Below, piece by piece: positions 61,701 to 64,000 of a stretch of 64,000 bases of DNA. The stretch lies in the NCBI GenBank assembly GCA_022511265.1, contig JAFLRX010000009.1, forward strand, positions 1 through 64,000, read 5' to 3'. Below the pieces are notes generated by a model, which was given only the letters and a program-made list of their open reading frames with translations, made no database searches and had not been told where the DNA came from. Position numbers and translations under genes: made by a program. Positions within the stretch are counted from its first letter, which is position 1, and the number at the start of each line of letters is the position of its first letter. Source of the stretch: Eubacterium sp. (GTDB lineage: Bacteria > Bacillota > Clostridia > Oscillospirales > Ruminococcaceae).

Positions 61701-64000
61701 ATGTTTTCGCCGGGCTCTAACCATGCGCCGGTCTCAAACTCTATCTTATACACATAGAAGGTCCTATCGGTGGAGACGGTGTTGGCGTTGGTTCCTTTCA
61801 GCCTGATATCCGCAAACTGATGTCCGTCACCCATGCTGATACCGTCGGTATCGCTCTTGGTGGTGATCATATCTCCGCCGTAGTCGGGGATATCCTTGTA
61901 TTCAGTCACGGTTATCTTGAACTTCGGTCCGCCGTCCACCATATTTCCGTCGGGATTCATCCAGCCGGTCTTGTTCGCGTTGGTGGCATTGTCGTACCAC
62001 TTAACGCTCAGCTTATAGCCGCTCTTGGTGGTGATTACTGTATTTACATCATGCCACTGACCGTCAGCAAGCTCTGCTATTGCGCTGGCCTCAATATACT
62101 CAGGTATCTTGTCAAAGATGACAGGCTGAAGCAGCCTACCCTGTACCTCAGTGCTGGAGGCAGGGTTGGCGTTGAGTATGCTGGTCTTGAGCCATAATGT
62201 ATCGCCCGGACGATAGCCAGTCTTTTGTGCCGCACTTGCGTTGTATTTCTGGAATGCGACAGTCTCGTCGGAGAATATCTGGGTATGCAGGGTTATCAGC
62301 GGTCTCTCACGGCGTATAACAAGGCTTGCCGCGCCGTTGCCGACCAGCGTTACTTCCTTGTCAAGTATCTCCTTAGTAGCCGCTGCCTGTGTACCGTTCA
62401 ATGTTGTTGCTACGGAGTTATTCACATTTTCGGTGTGCTTGTGGGTGTACTTTACATCCGCGGATACCGACATGGTATAGGTATCGGATGCAGCACCGTT
62501 AACGTTGCCGCCATTTGTCTTGCGGACGTCTCTGTAACGTCCTACGCCGTACAGACGGAACGCGCCTGTCTGTCCGCCCGCGTCAACTACATTACGGGTT
62601 ATCAGGGTGTTGTTCTTATAGCCGCCTGCGTAATCGTCCGTATACGCGGGTATATCCTCGTAGGTCCAACGTATACCTATAGCGTATCTGATGAAGTGCT
62701 TGCCGCTCAGATTCTTGGTGGGATCTGTTTTTGCAGCCTCTACATCTTCGTCGGTGTATATCTCGCTCTCGGGTATCCATACCAGATATTTGTCGGTGGT
62801 ATTGATATCCGCGAACTGATCGGTATAGCTGTCAACTATGTTAGAGATACCTGTACCAATCTTGTCGTCATATATACCGTCCTCGCCCTTATATATTCCG
62901 TCGGCGGGGTACAGCTCGTCATGGGTGAGAGGAGCGGAGCCGCTCTGGTACAGGCTGTCTGCGCCGTCCTCCTTACCCTTGTCACCTACGACAAACAGGT
63001 ACTCAACCTTTGCGTTTGCTCCGCCGGTCGGATGCGCAAACGTCGGCATCTTTGTCAGGACAAAGTCTCTTACAAAGCTGTTGTTTACGTTATGTCCGAA
63101 CAGAACGGTGTACTCAACAACGTCAAGGTCGTGCTTTACGTCATTGTAGATATTATAGCCGGAGCTGCCCGTCTGCTTAAGCGTGAGGGTCATGCCCTGA
63201 CCGTTATACGAGTCGTTTACGTTATCAAACTTATACTCAACCTCGAGGTTAGCACTGTTGTACAGGCTCATCACGTTGTATACGCGTGACATGTATGTAC
63301 TCTCGTTGGGTATTTCGCTGTTATTATAATATTTGCTCTTACCTCTGCGGTAATGTATCGCGTCGCCGCTCAGGCTGGTATAGTCGGAGCCTGAATCCAG
63401 GTTATTGAATATAGAGGTGCTGTACGGATACGGCCAGTTAGAGCCGTCGCCGTTGGTGCGGTATACCTCATACTGAGAATAGGTATGGGTAGGTCTTGCA
63501 GCCGCCTCAAATCTCGGATATACGCTGGGTACGGTGGAATCGCCTGTCTTTATCTGGCTTGCCTTGGACTCGTCCTGTCCGCCCTCGGGTATTATCTGAG
63601 TAAGAACGGTAATAGTGAGCTTTTCACCGGGCAGCAGCTCGTAAGCCTGCTCGGCCGCGCTGTTGCCGCGTGTTACCATTTGGGTAAGGGCTTTCAGCTC
63701 GCCGACAGATATATTCAGCTGCTTGTAATTGGTGTCTGTGCTGCCGTTAATAAAGTAATATTCACTGCCATCCTTCATAACAAGGGTGGTGGTGTCTCCG
63801 TATACAGGAGTTGCGGCGCTGCCGCTGGTGGACGCGTATGCGATTATCTTATCATGCGGTATGCCGTTTGTACGTCCGGACGCAGGCACATAAGCGCCAT
63901 TTTTGTAGTCAATAAGTCCGGCGGTAGTTTTGCTTGTATTTATCTTCCAGCCGATTATGCGCTGACCTGTAGGCGCGACAAATCTGAGGTCGGGATGATA
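37706..64000 (-). CDS. Giant SdrD/Cna-B-repeat surface adhesin, 5' end beyond window
   Basis: One reading frame runs without a stop from the right window edge to the TAA at 37706: 8,764 residues and no start in sight. A GTG at 63889 is internal, since 37 open codons (YHPDLRFVAPTGQRIIGWKI and on) precede it. Order from the N-terminal side: a beta-rich Tyr/Thr/Asp-rich region without obvious short repeats (64000-57000), an 18-Cys module (56940-56665), more beta-rich adhesin-like sequence (56660-54400), and about 27 SdrD/Cna-B-like domains of 150-280 residues (54390-37900). The protein ends in a membrane anchor MIVWLLAMAGAAYVIEELV and RRKRS. Repeat domains start with ISGxxWxDxNYDGxxD, a D-x-N-x-D-G calcium-type loop. 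It is a cell-wall or membrane-anchored filamentous protein, probably for adhesion. No sortase or pilin genes are in view. Confidence 0.93.
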   Translation of the reverse strand, partial: YHPDLRFVAPTGQRIIGWKINTSKTTAGLIDYKNGAYVPASGRTNGIPHDKIIAYASTSGSAATPVYGDTTTLVMKDGSEYYFINGSTDTNYKQLNISVGELKALTQMVTRGNSAAEQAYELLPGEKLTITVLTQIIPEGGQDESKASQIKTGDSTVPSVYPRFEAAARPTHTYSQYEVYRTNGDGSNWPYPYSTSIFNNLDSGSDYTSLSGDAIHYRRGKSKYYNNSEIPNESTYMSRVYNVMSLYNSANLEVEYKFDNVNDSYNGQGMTLTLKQTGSSGYNIYNDVKHDLDVVEYTVLFGHNVNNSFVRDFVLTKMPTFAHPTGGANAKVEYLFVVGDKGKEDGADSLYQSGSAPLTHDELYPADGIYKGEDGIYDDKIGTGISNIVDSYTDQFADINTTDKYLVWIPESEIYTDEDVEAAKTDPTKNLSGKHFIRYAIGIRWTYEDIPAYTDDYAGGYKNNTLITRNVVDAGGQTGAFRLYGVGRYRDVRKTNGGNVNGAASDTYTMSVSADVKYTHKHTENVNNSVATTLNGTQAAATKEILDKEVTLVGNGAASLVIRRERPLITLHTQIFSDETVAFQKYNASAAQKTGYRPGDTLWLKTSILNANPASSTEVQGRLLQPVIFDKIPEYIEASAIAELADGQWHDVNTVITTKSGYKLSVKWYDNATNANKTGWMNPDGNMVDGGPKFKITVTEYKDIPDYGGDMITTKSDTDGISMGDGHQFADIRLKGTNANTVSTDRTFYVYKIEFETGAWLEPGENIEVQYSAVTREEDLPLAYTVRNSDTFVDYYPKMGEYGQVHSFYYGYPHYHNETASYPFIGEVRTNSYNGSLTQFNNSGTLMDMNYLYHDVAVSGKLNPDVDRYEYLKDATVYMPGDTNDTYGDAYYNTYVTGKNGYLKDSDMSVAKYQQVTYYSTQTPSTTAAYANLPSVRYYSKSRAGTANRDYYTLLMAYREEIGNARKTNSDANATLWQGDHTEALIWAQARTHLQTAWLAASSEFVANVNSNDSNTEYLPTNYANYVSDSRYDRFVNKSSYSTYSWNDNYEGSYRLRRFNDDSITTLQYDQSFITSLGAYNYGDYAVKSGVEFIYVMPEGIEPTAFTGKVGVSLSASEKAALEKAIAESIKVKVNNSLSTKNGFLDTTIAYNGTTYTDVTTDGMVTVEILQMPGDAAGKYLTSDIMQDPVLSKANMNKTKDSYVDKDYREYDVEEAAWVLKITVNKQLNQWFGRGSNFGYMMQVDLPSHVYKTPDDEYFYDQVFARPVDVEQDSYYQIYDTTSQWGNTYNYKTDTYTSTATNSGNYGAYISTQYGGMDYLYNGYGYVDTARDLAWGHEPWSYYVNGSPNMPYIDGMNIGNREVYLDNTVSDSNYKLATTVDKDNAKASYASGKRTTYASTGTRAHIRKPFVRTWATVGKSETDIENYYVNGEGETNILNIYAENYYYLQYYIPNYEGYRQPYDDDHYGWISSHYKWKHTYATDGGAQGTLYYPVITEILPYGITPKTTDGKLFEKDANSTFNTTNELDWTATIGTTDVAHYYDTKVEYLKESERFKITLIPKDTDIRNADKATVLSGQKLKFSFKFFTESQPKGHGDELKQYQQAHTLLSSKLENYKFILDSEITDANSTALNAAGENPFWVGSKTVTGYGNFTYDIKTRGSTNLFRSPGDTRIDRVGNGAIPDVPRTVKIPYTDDESDIRSHTYSLIDATDNKGDKRYWELDETKSKIVLEEWKDPALTNEDGELCNVLDWVDVNLSNDKSANGNTDSAAYTTMRIRIKAPSIENMSFVSTTEATEDYASSGFGTAGNWLGYYGWLGGRTGSAATLAANKLAELPETFEYYPEEGSTAWDKTTNVFDDTLPVQYGDELYYYAEVFNQNSNEVRESWKNGNTTVNTRDYDHQGDVKHAKIVVSFVLPRIVTYEKYDEENGLGDFYLLYKRANSVALDGTVTTYPIVRLTLDDLEDSGFSVEIYREENDDDLTETVRITIITPGDQNAPGSEDDITYQRYVDGEMLPGYFGNGDVMVVGIPAMIDRAEDPDSSIMSAPDSWDEDYVAYTYVTFDDMSGTYLQDEEVEEGDEDEDEVKQYGYNIDQLPSPYNPERDEYVRPAYDSDITIIPGEAPEFDEDGELVKPGTLPIIVPAVDHDLDGEYYEDAFDVHASDVTAKVILLKPAATIRVDTSEPMIEIINPDISGNAQTRVNDPSVKGAYRMMMYIDEIINTGAAVQQFVVDYRIPYRGTDIMTLTPATAEDESVGGEVLGIATGVWDTRTKTGLSEEAAAILDKNLKIHVYIQVGKLFDTGTSVELAETNPAYYNDMQYQLETDETLKKLINVTAPSDVKFEVTYKPKERPQGCICGEEDDQCSDLYVNRDCPICKADFSKCEAGIPRCHCVDSLGRCDENTQQDCKACQEDPDQCLVCTCTSRCIDGVVNTACPICDEDPEYCHIELTRWESSGGKTMYVTSNDEDALEAYLLNLDSETNSAWVELTPAEGLSITENHLLAINSGALRTSIYQVRYVIDADQDVPNDDILVPRGFRLAIDGDPATPEIEELDDIDDGTLNVARLDNSLWNLPDSVTSNVNFSDGNNMTMTRFGNSAFVTLTRTNTHLEKLHVNHYATVQAQYSDYVEQSAVISESARGGYFVASENPVMGIDLNMWNYTSGAIEDPETGEIIPVIKWSDSVVLPAGYYATLKYKAELHNYTQEEIDEGSKTIPSLTNKTEDNTSNPQISIVLPYIQQLSFDRFENIMDRIDNYADADNPVEACYQDSLLAHPELKDSISTYDAQWAWYVLKPDGTKAVPGVDIAFKLSDFSYYSKPTEVSADKVLQMQVMTFSFQGVLPVGWSVAVEYILPVNTNGVLAMEAAMLATKGYGFKEGSFIPYLPLAYGDTTSVHAYVSDERDINNNQKFNNESAIVHTIGGIQFTQGLGMESSKSSYSDYGSGRNTAGNGMYRPSMVPEGTYYSFNSTVTNMSDGMSFSKPIIFDILPHIGDDGIINRDPRAGTSSFWSGYLDIDSIKVEHVSATEGTTDLTDTDTVSIWIGPFNFDNGTITKGNIADIEAMTKTPDGASNDKFFDDLYKGDAEKHASGLVSLEEFRAYGATLSAKEFELLCRTIMLIYVEPVSNFQLKGRNQIKLSYNMKAPLNLPQYPFFIDEINMTENEIGNATEGFYGWNLFVTSGTGLNGATDVALQTSNRAGVYPGAAYDKGYIGQYVWFDENYSATFEDDASYVVNTTTVQMPVLDADGNPEYVVDENGELVLDSKDRPIIKTTEEVIAFERKLFHRATKNLDYSRDGSLDDPGINGVLVELLDENGYPVNSFGEPVALNEEGRWCVIDETTGKLKVNPTGDNEYATYGKALTYTTEMDINARNGYFMLSNIEPGRYRLRYTFPEGYDEYALTTRTIGFDGKTALTVYRVGDILPDYGNDGVDGGIPLDNQPAEHLIMISDPIDIEAVYDPGEILKITDDNGEPISGTVYYDEAAGKYVSGKYTVVKDGVETEKTIYELSAEYYAAFREYDKKMTSYNLGVAHSYLYSGYAWHDENTAGHSGTLDGWFNRESTDDEEPYKDVNVFIFELKDLGDEQYEYAEVYDYNGKKISWFKRDANGNIELDVNGNPIPEGTILTTDSDGYFKTTLYPYKSYVALAHIADINEDQMHEPVPITHADTALAYPYGDVKWYDNDFAYDQTTGWNMTPSFLVNPTAVDFDADGYPDQRLVNGEFNGQYGEFSRFGFGFIEVGKGFIGMNVFIDENYNGIRDEYFIPEDGIWVSEPIMPDNNYLYSDGTYKPVDENFTDADLTADGNYVGVKFILEQYYYDEDTNTWIQIEIPVQRDGVTPLAEVTNIITWSDGGTYSFNDLPAFIFIPDEVEVEPGTDPTDPTIEEGGEETPVTGTNHLAGYKVKIDMSTVNGEYYPTKFMITNDPNYDRDSNVLTSDYNLDAASELPPYMAFGNGNNDEFIIVADALDDADDPRVLVTYNGKHYRNYGIVRNDVDAGFALREYATISGTIWDDINYDGLQDAYDSETIINADGFEEVVDILEPGLAGYKVELLPYYYWAGEWHEMPHGQINLGNDENPDWFDFDENFWLTDISGDGVTPDAYNRVKPLGEYRFEHLRAHTLLDANNDGEYERVLVSYRVKFSNDVIVDGEDGYKISDKEVDRAVTRLNIGTDDTIDSDLIVETMLLNDINDIYDDNHPGVNSILSDYIIVAVQIAGPDADDGTVPPEVEANYGAEELGNWNSLLIKNELGYFDIYKVVSDDTHDAGLVEFEKGEISGIVWNDSGIVGGTPAEIAASDYNGKMDDGEAGIDGVKVTLQQYYWDPNGGIGGQGAWVKVNGFTLPGTDPADGIDYLLTSNGGKYAFEDLDTYVLVGDEYYLASYKLVVTNPDNDKYAETLYSIDVNGDAVYQNDLHNGKLTPDTNDAKEYIIVAKEAVKATNNKGEQVYNDYYTKQYLDKYYDLVTARDRDGYDAGYKEFEQKSVSGYIWNDIVYDGYMNIDDDGDQPLSGVTIGLKRYYHNGTTWVECNDDPNAATAPATPSEYFKTTLTDADGKYSFDDLYAYVRIGDKYYLAGYKPEVVKSAIDKNGVVDEDIYGVTWYQMTVTGDQINSDLCREGKTGELFSQSLTTKDEYAILATPITSATTSNNKSQYKVQYTWPGDEEPTTFDLVTASDKDGYDGGFKEYEKSTISGTIWSDSVYDGIMDDSEAGIPGVTITLEQYYLDDSNNWHYVGDIATATTSGTTGTLADGYFEFADVSTYYELPTTGEHKLAGYKLKVTGGISMNDWALTYYRINTTDSVSDIIKIDDVYYLNAADEYVIVADVRLEGAYASKTDPYERSYTYKGVTTKYDILTAVDAEELTGFDGGYKAYEMSTISGWLFDDEDDNGRRNMVDGNMEGLSPNLKKSMQFYTPNTVTLTAYAYYYDGTTWREYTEGGTQKTYSATITYTGNGSYEIPVPTQFMVGGKTYIAGYKLYADGQPAKTSNVEHLANNGVSDSALYKTLDGNNNYVYSVTKTNYNNVYVGLLAEECDGYIIAANTATVTNGAVNTNVQTLGATVYDMAAQRDLIDYNLGVMAEQDSAITGVAFFDVNYDGLYNEDDGDYILTDVNIGLKRYYYDDTTNKWIEDNGTAAKTYNGKQYYDITDANERTITDAVTGDSTTYPDGTYIFTNLPTVYENNGKSYLYGYRVFLLDMPVVADVEEVVITKYYMPVTDEEATNSALMISAPNEVTKYDHSTLSECKDGYIIPSRKFRDTEDQSSFGSAAAGGYNTGAKLTRHNYNLGFTEKTTATISGIVWDDKNYDGIQDLEPDDGGSGALPGDGTTPVYEEGIEGIDLELIPYYYDTVNGWKPLTETLIGATEYAKYALTTTTDADGKYSFENVLSYATVDGKPVLVSYKIKVDLDITDIDDITINGNDYAVTRWRVGIDDTIDSDLIASTMLLNETSEYIIVAMQIKDTNNDGRHLDEILAQYGEDGLRNRAQLLIENALGAFDIYKTVDEDTYDAGLTQFEKSSLAGIIWSDDNYDGIYDNTSETGISGVKITLEQYYYDPTDSNADDWGWVYVGAYGTDTTLSSGKFIFNDVDTYVLTNGKYYLAGYKAKVTGYPDMTEYAITLYRVTAAGKRVSDLKNDYLMADGEYAIVADEAEAPEDTYYIREYGDVKYDIVTAVELLDEYDGGFTPFTSGSISGWIFDDADYDGIIDRSETSADDETVKAETTLADVTIGLERWYLDVDGKWKPDNGDGDYYKTVTIGQELPVSDDYNYIFTDLPIFKEDNNGKRYLYGYKLYMIKGQTDYTPTKYQVADGDDDSALKIGGKNKQIIKADPTLYEMKDGYIVLGEKVIATAKNPEFTIGGYDIVIGQKLDSYNAGLIKFEKGSLSGRIWNDDNYDGIMDFGDEPEEGIAGVQIRLERYYYKDGKWVKDNALLVPVITDANGNFTFTNLETHVIDEDGNYYLAGYKALVSKHADLAKYAVTLYRVNDTDRVSDLNGDNYLMAADEYAIIASTVPTETPASGDTEYDNYYVVEYDGAKYDIIYAEDRDEYDGGYKEYETSFISGQVFQDWNYDGIINGDDDGHVDEFTTELAYGIAQLTGQELTITAKPYYYNGSKWVEYTDAAETYTATVAYDSTDGKYEIEVPTQFRVNGTNYPAGYKLYVDGLPTGYDVTEHLVLNGAGDDSELYKHENSGSVMYGVTKTNKNGTYTDDLLAPRNEERNGIIVAAHYVDNSTGIYINAWDIDGSFDIIGGRNITDYNLGYTQIQTSSISGRAFIDKDNDGIFNNNDVLLKNVKVGLKRYILKNGKWTLDNDGNGDYYRTELTTTGLYVFSDLPTSTDDAKPYLYGYMVYLVEMPEGTDNLKIAKYQMADSMLNDSALLFVGDRVIKADRTLEEYLRGSVVAADGSVSTDDLIITADKADLTDPSLSDVDIVEGYNTTSGVIRERYNLGFIEKENAKISGIVWDDKNYDGIQNKYTVGDSEENEPGIDGISLELVPYYYLNGKWTALPNTADYADYRLTTVTKDGGKYEFTDVLSSATVNGKLVLVSYKIAVTTDIKELDYAVTRLHIGANKNIDSDLHASTMLLNAQDDYIIVALQIADAADANGDVSANYGDENLGNRDEMLIVNELGYFDVNKVVDEDTYDAGLIKFATGSLSGIIWSDADYDGILDSNEKGIPEVEISIEQYYYKDGKWIKTDEEFEPVVTDNNGNFTFDELSTYVLVDGKYYLAGYKAYVSEHPDLSKYAITLYRVNDTNRVSDLKDDYLMASGEYAIIADEAAEPENTHYVREYNGVKYDLITARDLDEYDGGYKEYETSVIKGQVFVDWNFDGIINEDDDGKPDDFAAALQDVLKDKPLTITAKAYYYDGSKWQEYTVNGVQAEYSVKITEKTAQGKYEIEVPTQFRVDGKNYLAGYKLYADNLPKGFNVTEHLALNGAGDDSELYKYEASAGNIEYAVTKTDKSGNYKNNKDEERSKGMIIAAAPATRLNNNVNIKQLEGAFDLGEGRELTDYNLGYMKEQTSSISGIAFIDEDNDGIFNNAIDTALEHVKVSIKRYVLRDGEWQLDNGDDSEHPGYYQTVETDSIGYYIFDELLTHSSDGANGDIPHLYGYEVYLTGMPEGTENLVIGKYQMNGGYLDSALRLSGRIIKADTTIEEYLNDYVITADKVRGNGDGLSDVDVIEGYHTSVRKDRTEYNLGFIEKQTAMISGIVWDDENYDGIRDEDEDGIKDIEVQLVPYYYDNDQQKWIELDDESYRHETTTDAEGRYIFTPVRSYAMVDGVRVLVSYKIAIVTDIKELDYAATRLHVGDKTTDSDLIAATMWLNEDSDYIIVAEQIPDDEVDDRYGDPSLGNREEMLIENALGYFDVNKTVDETTHDAGLIKFDKGSLSGTIWSDADYDGILDDDEEGIADVQIRLEKYYYKDGKWINVNSELVTEPMDGGDMIKTNISIVPVMTDANGNFTFTGLDTYVLIDGEYYLAGYKALVSKHPDLDQYAITLYRVNAAGERVNDLKDDYLMADGEYAIVADEATKPENTHYVRECNGVKYDLITALDLDEYDGGYKEYEISIIKGCVFDDLNYDGLINGYKGKLDGFTYEIREAIKNNPLTVIAKAYYLDEDEWKAIYDADGEPITYTAVITDTTPNGEYEIEVPTQFRVDGEIYLAGYRLTVAGMPEGYHITRHLVNNGIVADNELIKIGEGENTSYRLTKTEMDDDYITGGYRAGKAEEYIGMVVAAPPANESTTYANTNIRGDYDVASGRVLDNYNLGYVGKQTAIITGTAFIDVDRDGIYDAKTDKPLSNVKVGIKRYRYIDGEWVLCNSEPVDVPEINAPEPEQPEEPETEEVVGFAVESVLAAIGKLTGDEEIGDGKTEGGEIGDGDIEEEKPEDNQPLWYMTEVTGADGVYVFENVPTHSEDGENDTPHLYGYEIYLIEQPVGPNGEKLEITKYQVGGDDDSTLMLTGNQLVKAEEDLDEIKDGYIIISRKLGADENVNEFSDYVEGYDVAEGVDVTGYHLGFTIYETAQITGVVFDDENYDGLIDDDDIMMSGIEIGLKRYRYDEESGEWILAQGEDEEYFATAKTNGKGRYVFDNLYTYVEIDEVKYLYGYKLFMISEPEGYAVTKYQFGNGIGDSALTIDGRLIKADETLPEVQDGYIVLAHKSDSDTDSYFDVAGRDVTMAEDRDEYNAGFTLYTPGAIKGNVFEDIDYNGLITEEDRGLENYKIGLKRYRYDEATGEWILDNGSEDAEYYKTVKTQPNGNYTADKLPVFGTDGENRYLYGYELWLITDSNKPATYYQVANGDRDSALTADRQIIKADTKLSEMMDGYIVLGVNMNGRNDINGHYMIADYDIVKGVTLTQYNAGFAPFEGHSISGIVWDDADRNGIYEDEEGIPGIEVTLELMGYVDGEWKVLGELSTHTNKNGRYGFANLKLYGIGEDGEYILYGYRVRIKDLPDNYDVTVFQSNGGELDSDLNEMTSYLEQAGDLIILADFADDDTQPEYIINGYNIASGHSVAGIDAGLMEYRKGSISGVMFVDTNGNGILDDDEKPIAGETVYLEVQVVETVDKDVTIGDSDPTIGDSFFAVDDETKPETKLPDTEKAATAGDKSVHENWVYESYNGLTAVTDENGVFTFEELDVLDANGVPYQYRIRTVKPDGMMFTTVFRYDAMSLDKENILGERYTIDGSNVPTEGITTDIDIALIKEAVNYYGKVWKIDGDNRTNIYLGYQPINPDQPDDGGDNVNTGVQLEGSMIVWLLAMAGAAYVIEELVRRKRS
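37709..37835 (-). other. C-terminal anchor of the giant adhesin
   Basis: A Pro/Asp/Gly-rich wall-spanning segment (NPDQPDDGGDNVNTG) is followed by VQLEGSM, an approximately 19-residue hydrophobic helix and RRKRS. This is the layout of a sortase signal, but NVNTG stands in place of LPxTG. Confidence 0.7.
37900..38926 (-). repeat. Terminal two B-type domains of the giant adhesin
   Basis: The domain starting near 38926 (SISGIVWDDADRNGIYED) and the one starting near 38450 (SISGVMFVDTNGNGILDD) belong to neither of the recurring types A-D. The last carries an inserted acidic Asp/Thr/Glu stretch (TIGDSDPTIGDSFFAVDDET) at about 38220-38335. Confidence 0.75.
38927..42415 (-). repeat. Higher-order repeat block 4 (A-B-C-D-D-D)
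   Basis: Six SdrD-like domains. A at 42415 (ISGIVWDDENYDGIRD), B near 41885 (LSGTIWSDADYDGILD), C near 41340 (IKGCVFDDLNYDGLIN), then three D-type domains near 40710 (ITGTAFIDVDRDGIYD), 39965 (ITGVVFDDENYDGLID) and 39440 (IKGNVFEDIDYNGLIT). The first D domain holds a 60-residue acidic insertion (about 40350-40570). Confidence 0.8.
42416..44659 (-). repeat. Higher-order repeat block 3 (A-B-C-D)
   Basis: Four domains in 748 codons: A at 44659 (ISGIVWDDKNYDGIQN), B near 44080 (LSGIIWSDADYDGILD), C near 43585 (IKGQVFVDWNFDGIIN), D near 42975 (ISGIAFIDEDNDGIFN). By eye the domains are closer to their counterparts in block 4 than to other domains of the same block. Confidence 0.82.
44660..48142 (-). 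repeat. Higher-order repeat block 2 (A-B-D-B-C-D)
   Basis: Six domains: A at 48142 (ISGIVWDDKNYDGIQD), B near 47475 (LAGIIWSDDNYDGIYD), D near 46960 (ISGWIFDDADYDGIID), B near 46383 (LSGRIWNDDNYDGIMD), C near 45852 (ISGQVFQDWNYDGIIN), D near 45233 (ISGRAFIDKDNDGIFN). Confidence 0.82.
48143..52000 (-). repeat. Higher-order repeat block 1 (A-B-D'-B-C-D)
   Basis: Six domains: A at 52000 (ISGTIWDDINYDGLQD), B near 51205 (ISGIVWNDSGIVGG, with the calcium loop rearranged), a D/B hybrid near 50580 (VSGYIWNDIVYDGYMN, GLKRYYHNG, then a B-like second half), B near 49950 (ISGTIWSDSVYDGIMD), C near 49395 (ISGWLFDDEDDNGRRN), D near 48775 (ITGVAFFDVNYDGLYN). Confidence 0.78.
52001..54390 (-). repeat. Three divergent lead-in B-type domains
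   Basis: Domains starting near 54390 (GYIGQYVWFDENYSATFEDD), 53405 (YLYSGYAWHDENTAG) and 52795 (GFIGMNVFIDENYNGIRD). They share the W/F-x-D-E-N-Y core with the later repeats but have different lengths and loops, and belong to none of the A-D types. Confidence 0.7.
56665..56940 (-). repeat. 18-cysteine triple module inside the giant adhesin
   Basis: Three tandem units, each C-x-C-x(3-7)-C-x(6-8)-C-x2-C-x6-C: CICGEEDDQC..CPICKADFSKC, CHCVDSLGRC..CKACQEDPDQC, CTCTSRC..CPICDEDPEYC. The flanking protein has almost no cysteine. The pattern could bind zinc or form a disulfide knot. Confidence 0.85.

Overview
The window is chromosomal DNA of a spore-forming, gut-type clostridium, most likely Oscillospiraceae/Ruminococcus-like. 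The pointers are a ypeB germination gene, the yaaO-darA-holB-ricT neighbourhood and the rimP-nusA-ylxR-ylxQ-infB-rbfA operon of Firmicutes, and a GldG/DUF4340 ABC cassette. Most of the DNA is moderately GC-rich. Spacers are AT-rich, with promoters close to TTGACA-17-TATAAT and strong intrinsic terminators. The taxonomic call is an inference; no rRNA is present.

Layout. 1-100: the 3' end of a tRNA-Lys gene and its terminator. 0.2-7.4 kb (minus strand): an AraC/GyrI-type regulator, an APH-fold kinase, a small unknown protein, and a four-gene ABC/GldG/DUF4340 membrane cassette. 7.5-15.6 kb (minus): the translation operon rimP-nusA-ylxR-ylxQ-infB-rbfA-nrnA-truB-ribF behind a consensus promoter. 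15.7-19.6 kb (minus): a two-cluster ferredoxin, ricT, holB, darA and a yaaO-like decarboxylase; tmk and yaaR, which sit here in Bacillus, are absent. 19.9-24.4 kb (plus): a kinase-like protein with an altered catalytic loop, a class A penicillin-binding protein and an rRNA methyltransferase. 24.4-26.9 kb (minus): MATE transporter, NodB deacetylase and a free-methionine-sulfoxide reductase. 27.0-30.7 kb (plus): a cytosolic LacI-type-sensor/GGDEF protein and guaA.

30.7-36.2 kb is an accessory stretch. It holds an AT-rich Abi_2 (HEPN) gene preceded by a small structured RNA behind a perfect promoter, a 54-residue Cys/His-rich protein, an SPL-type radical SAM protein, a cluster of three hairpins resembling an IS200/IS605-derived element, ypeB without sleB, and an NlpC/P60 lipoprotein that has lost its catalytic Cys and His. 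Then comes about 770 bp without a convincing gene. It carries eight GTWAC pentamers at 9-11 bp spacing feeding directly into a strong extended -10 promoter, about 320 nt of non-coding sequence, a strong terminator and a train of further hairpins. I read this as a previously unannotated, probably abundant structured RNA.

36.2-64.0 kb: a membrane-anchored family 5 substrate-binding protein, then one gene that fills the rest of the window. Over 26.3 kb (at least 8,764 codons, with the start beyond the right edge), this gene encodes a giant surface protein. It has a long beta-rich N-terminal part, an 18-cysteine triple module, about 27 SdrD/Cna-B-like domains arranged in higher-order blocks (ABDBCD, ABDBCD, ABCD, ABCDDD), and a C-terminal hydrophobic anchor with an NVNTG sequence where LPxTG would be expected.
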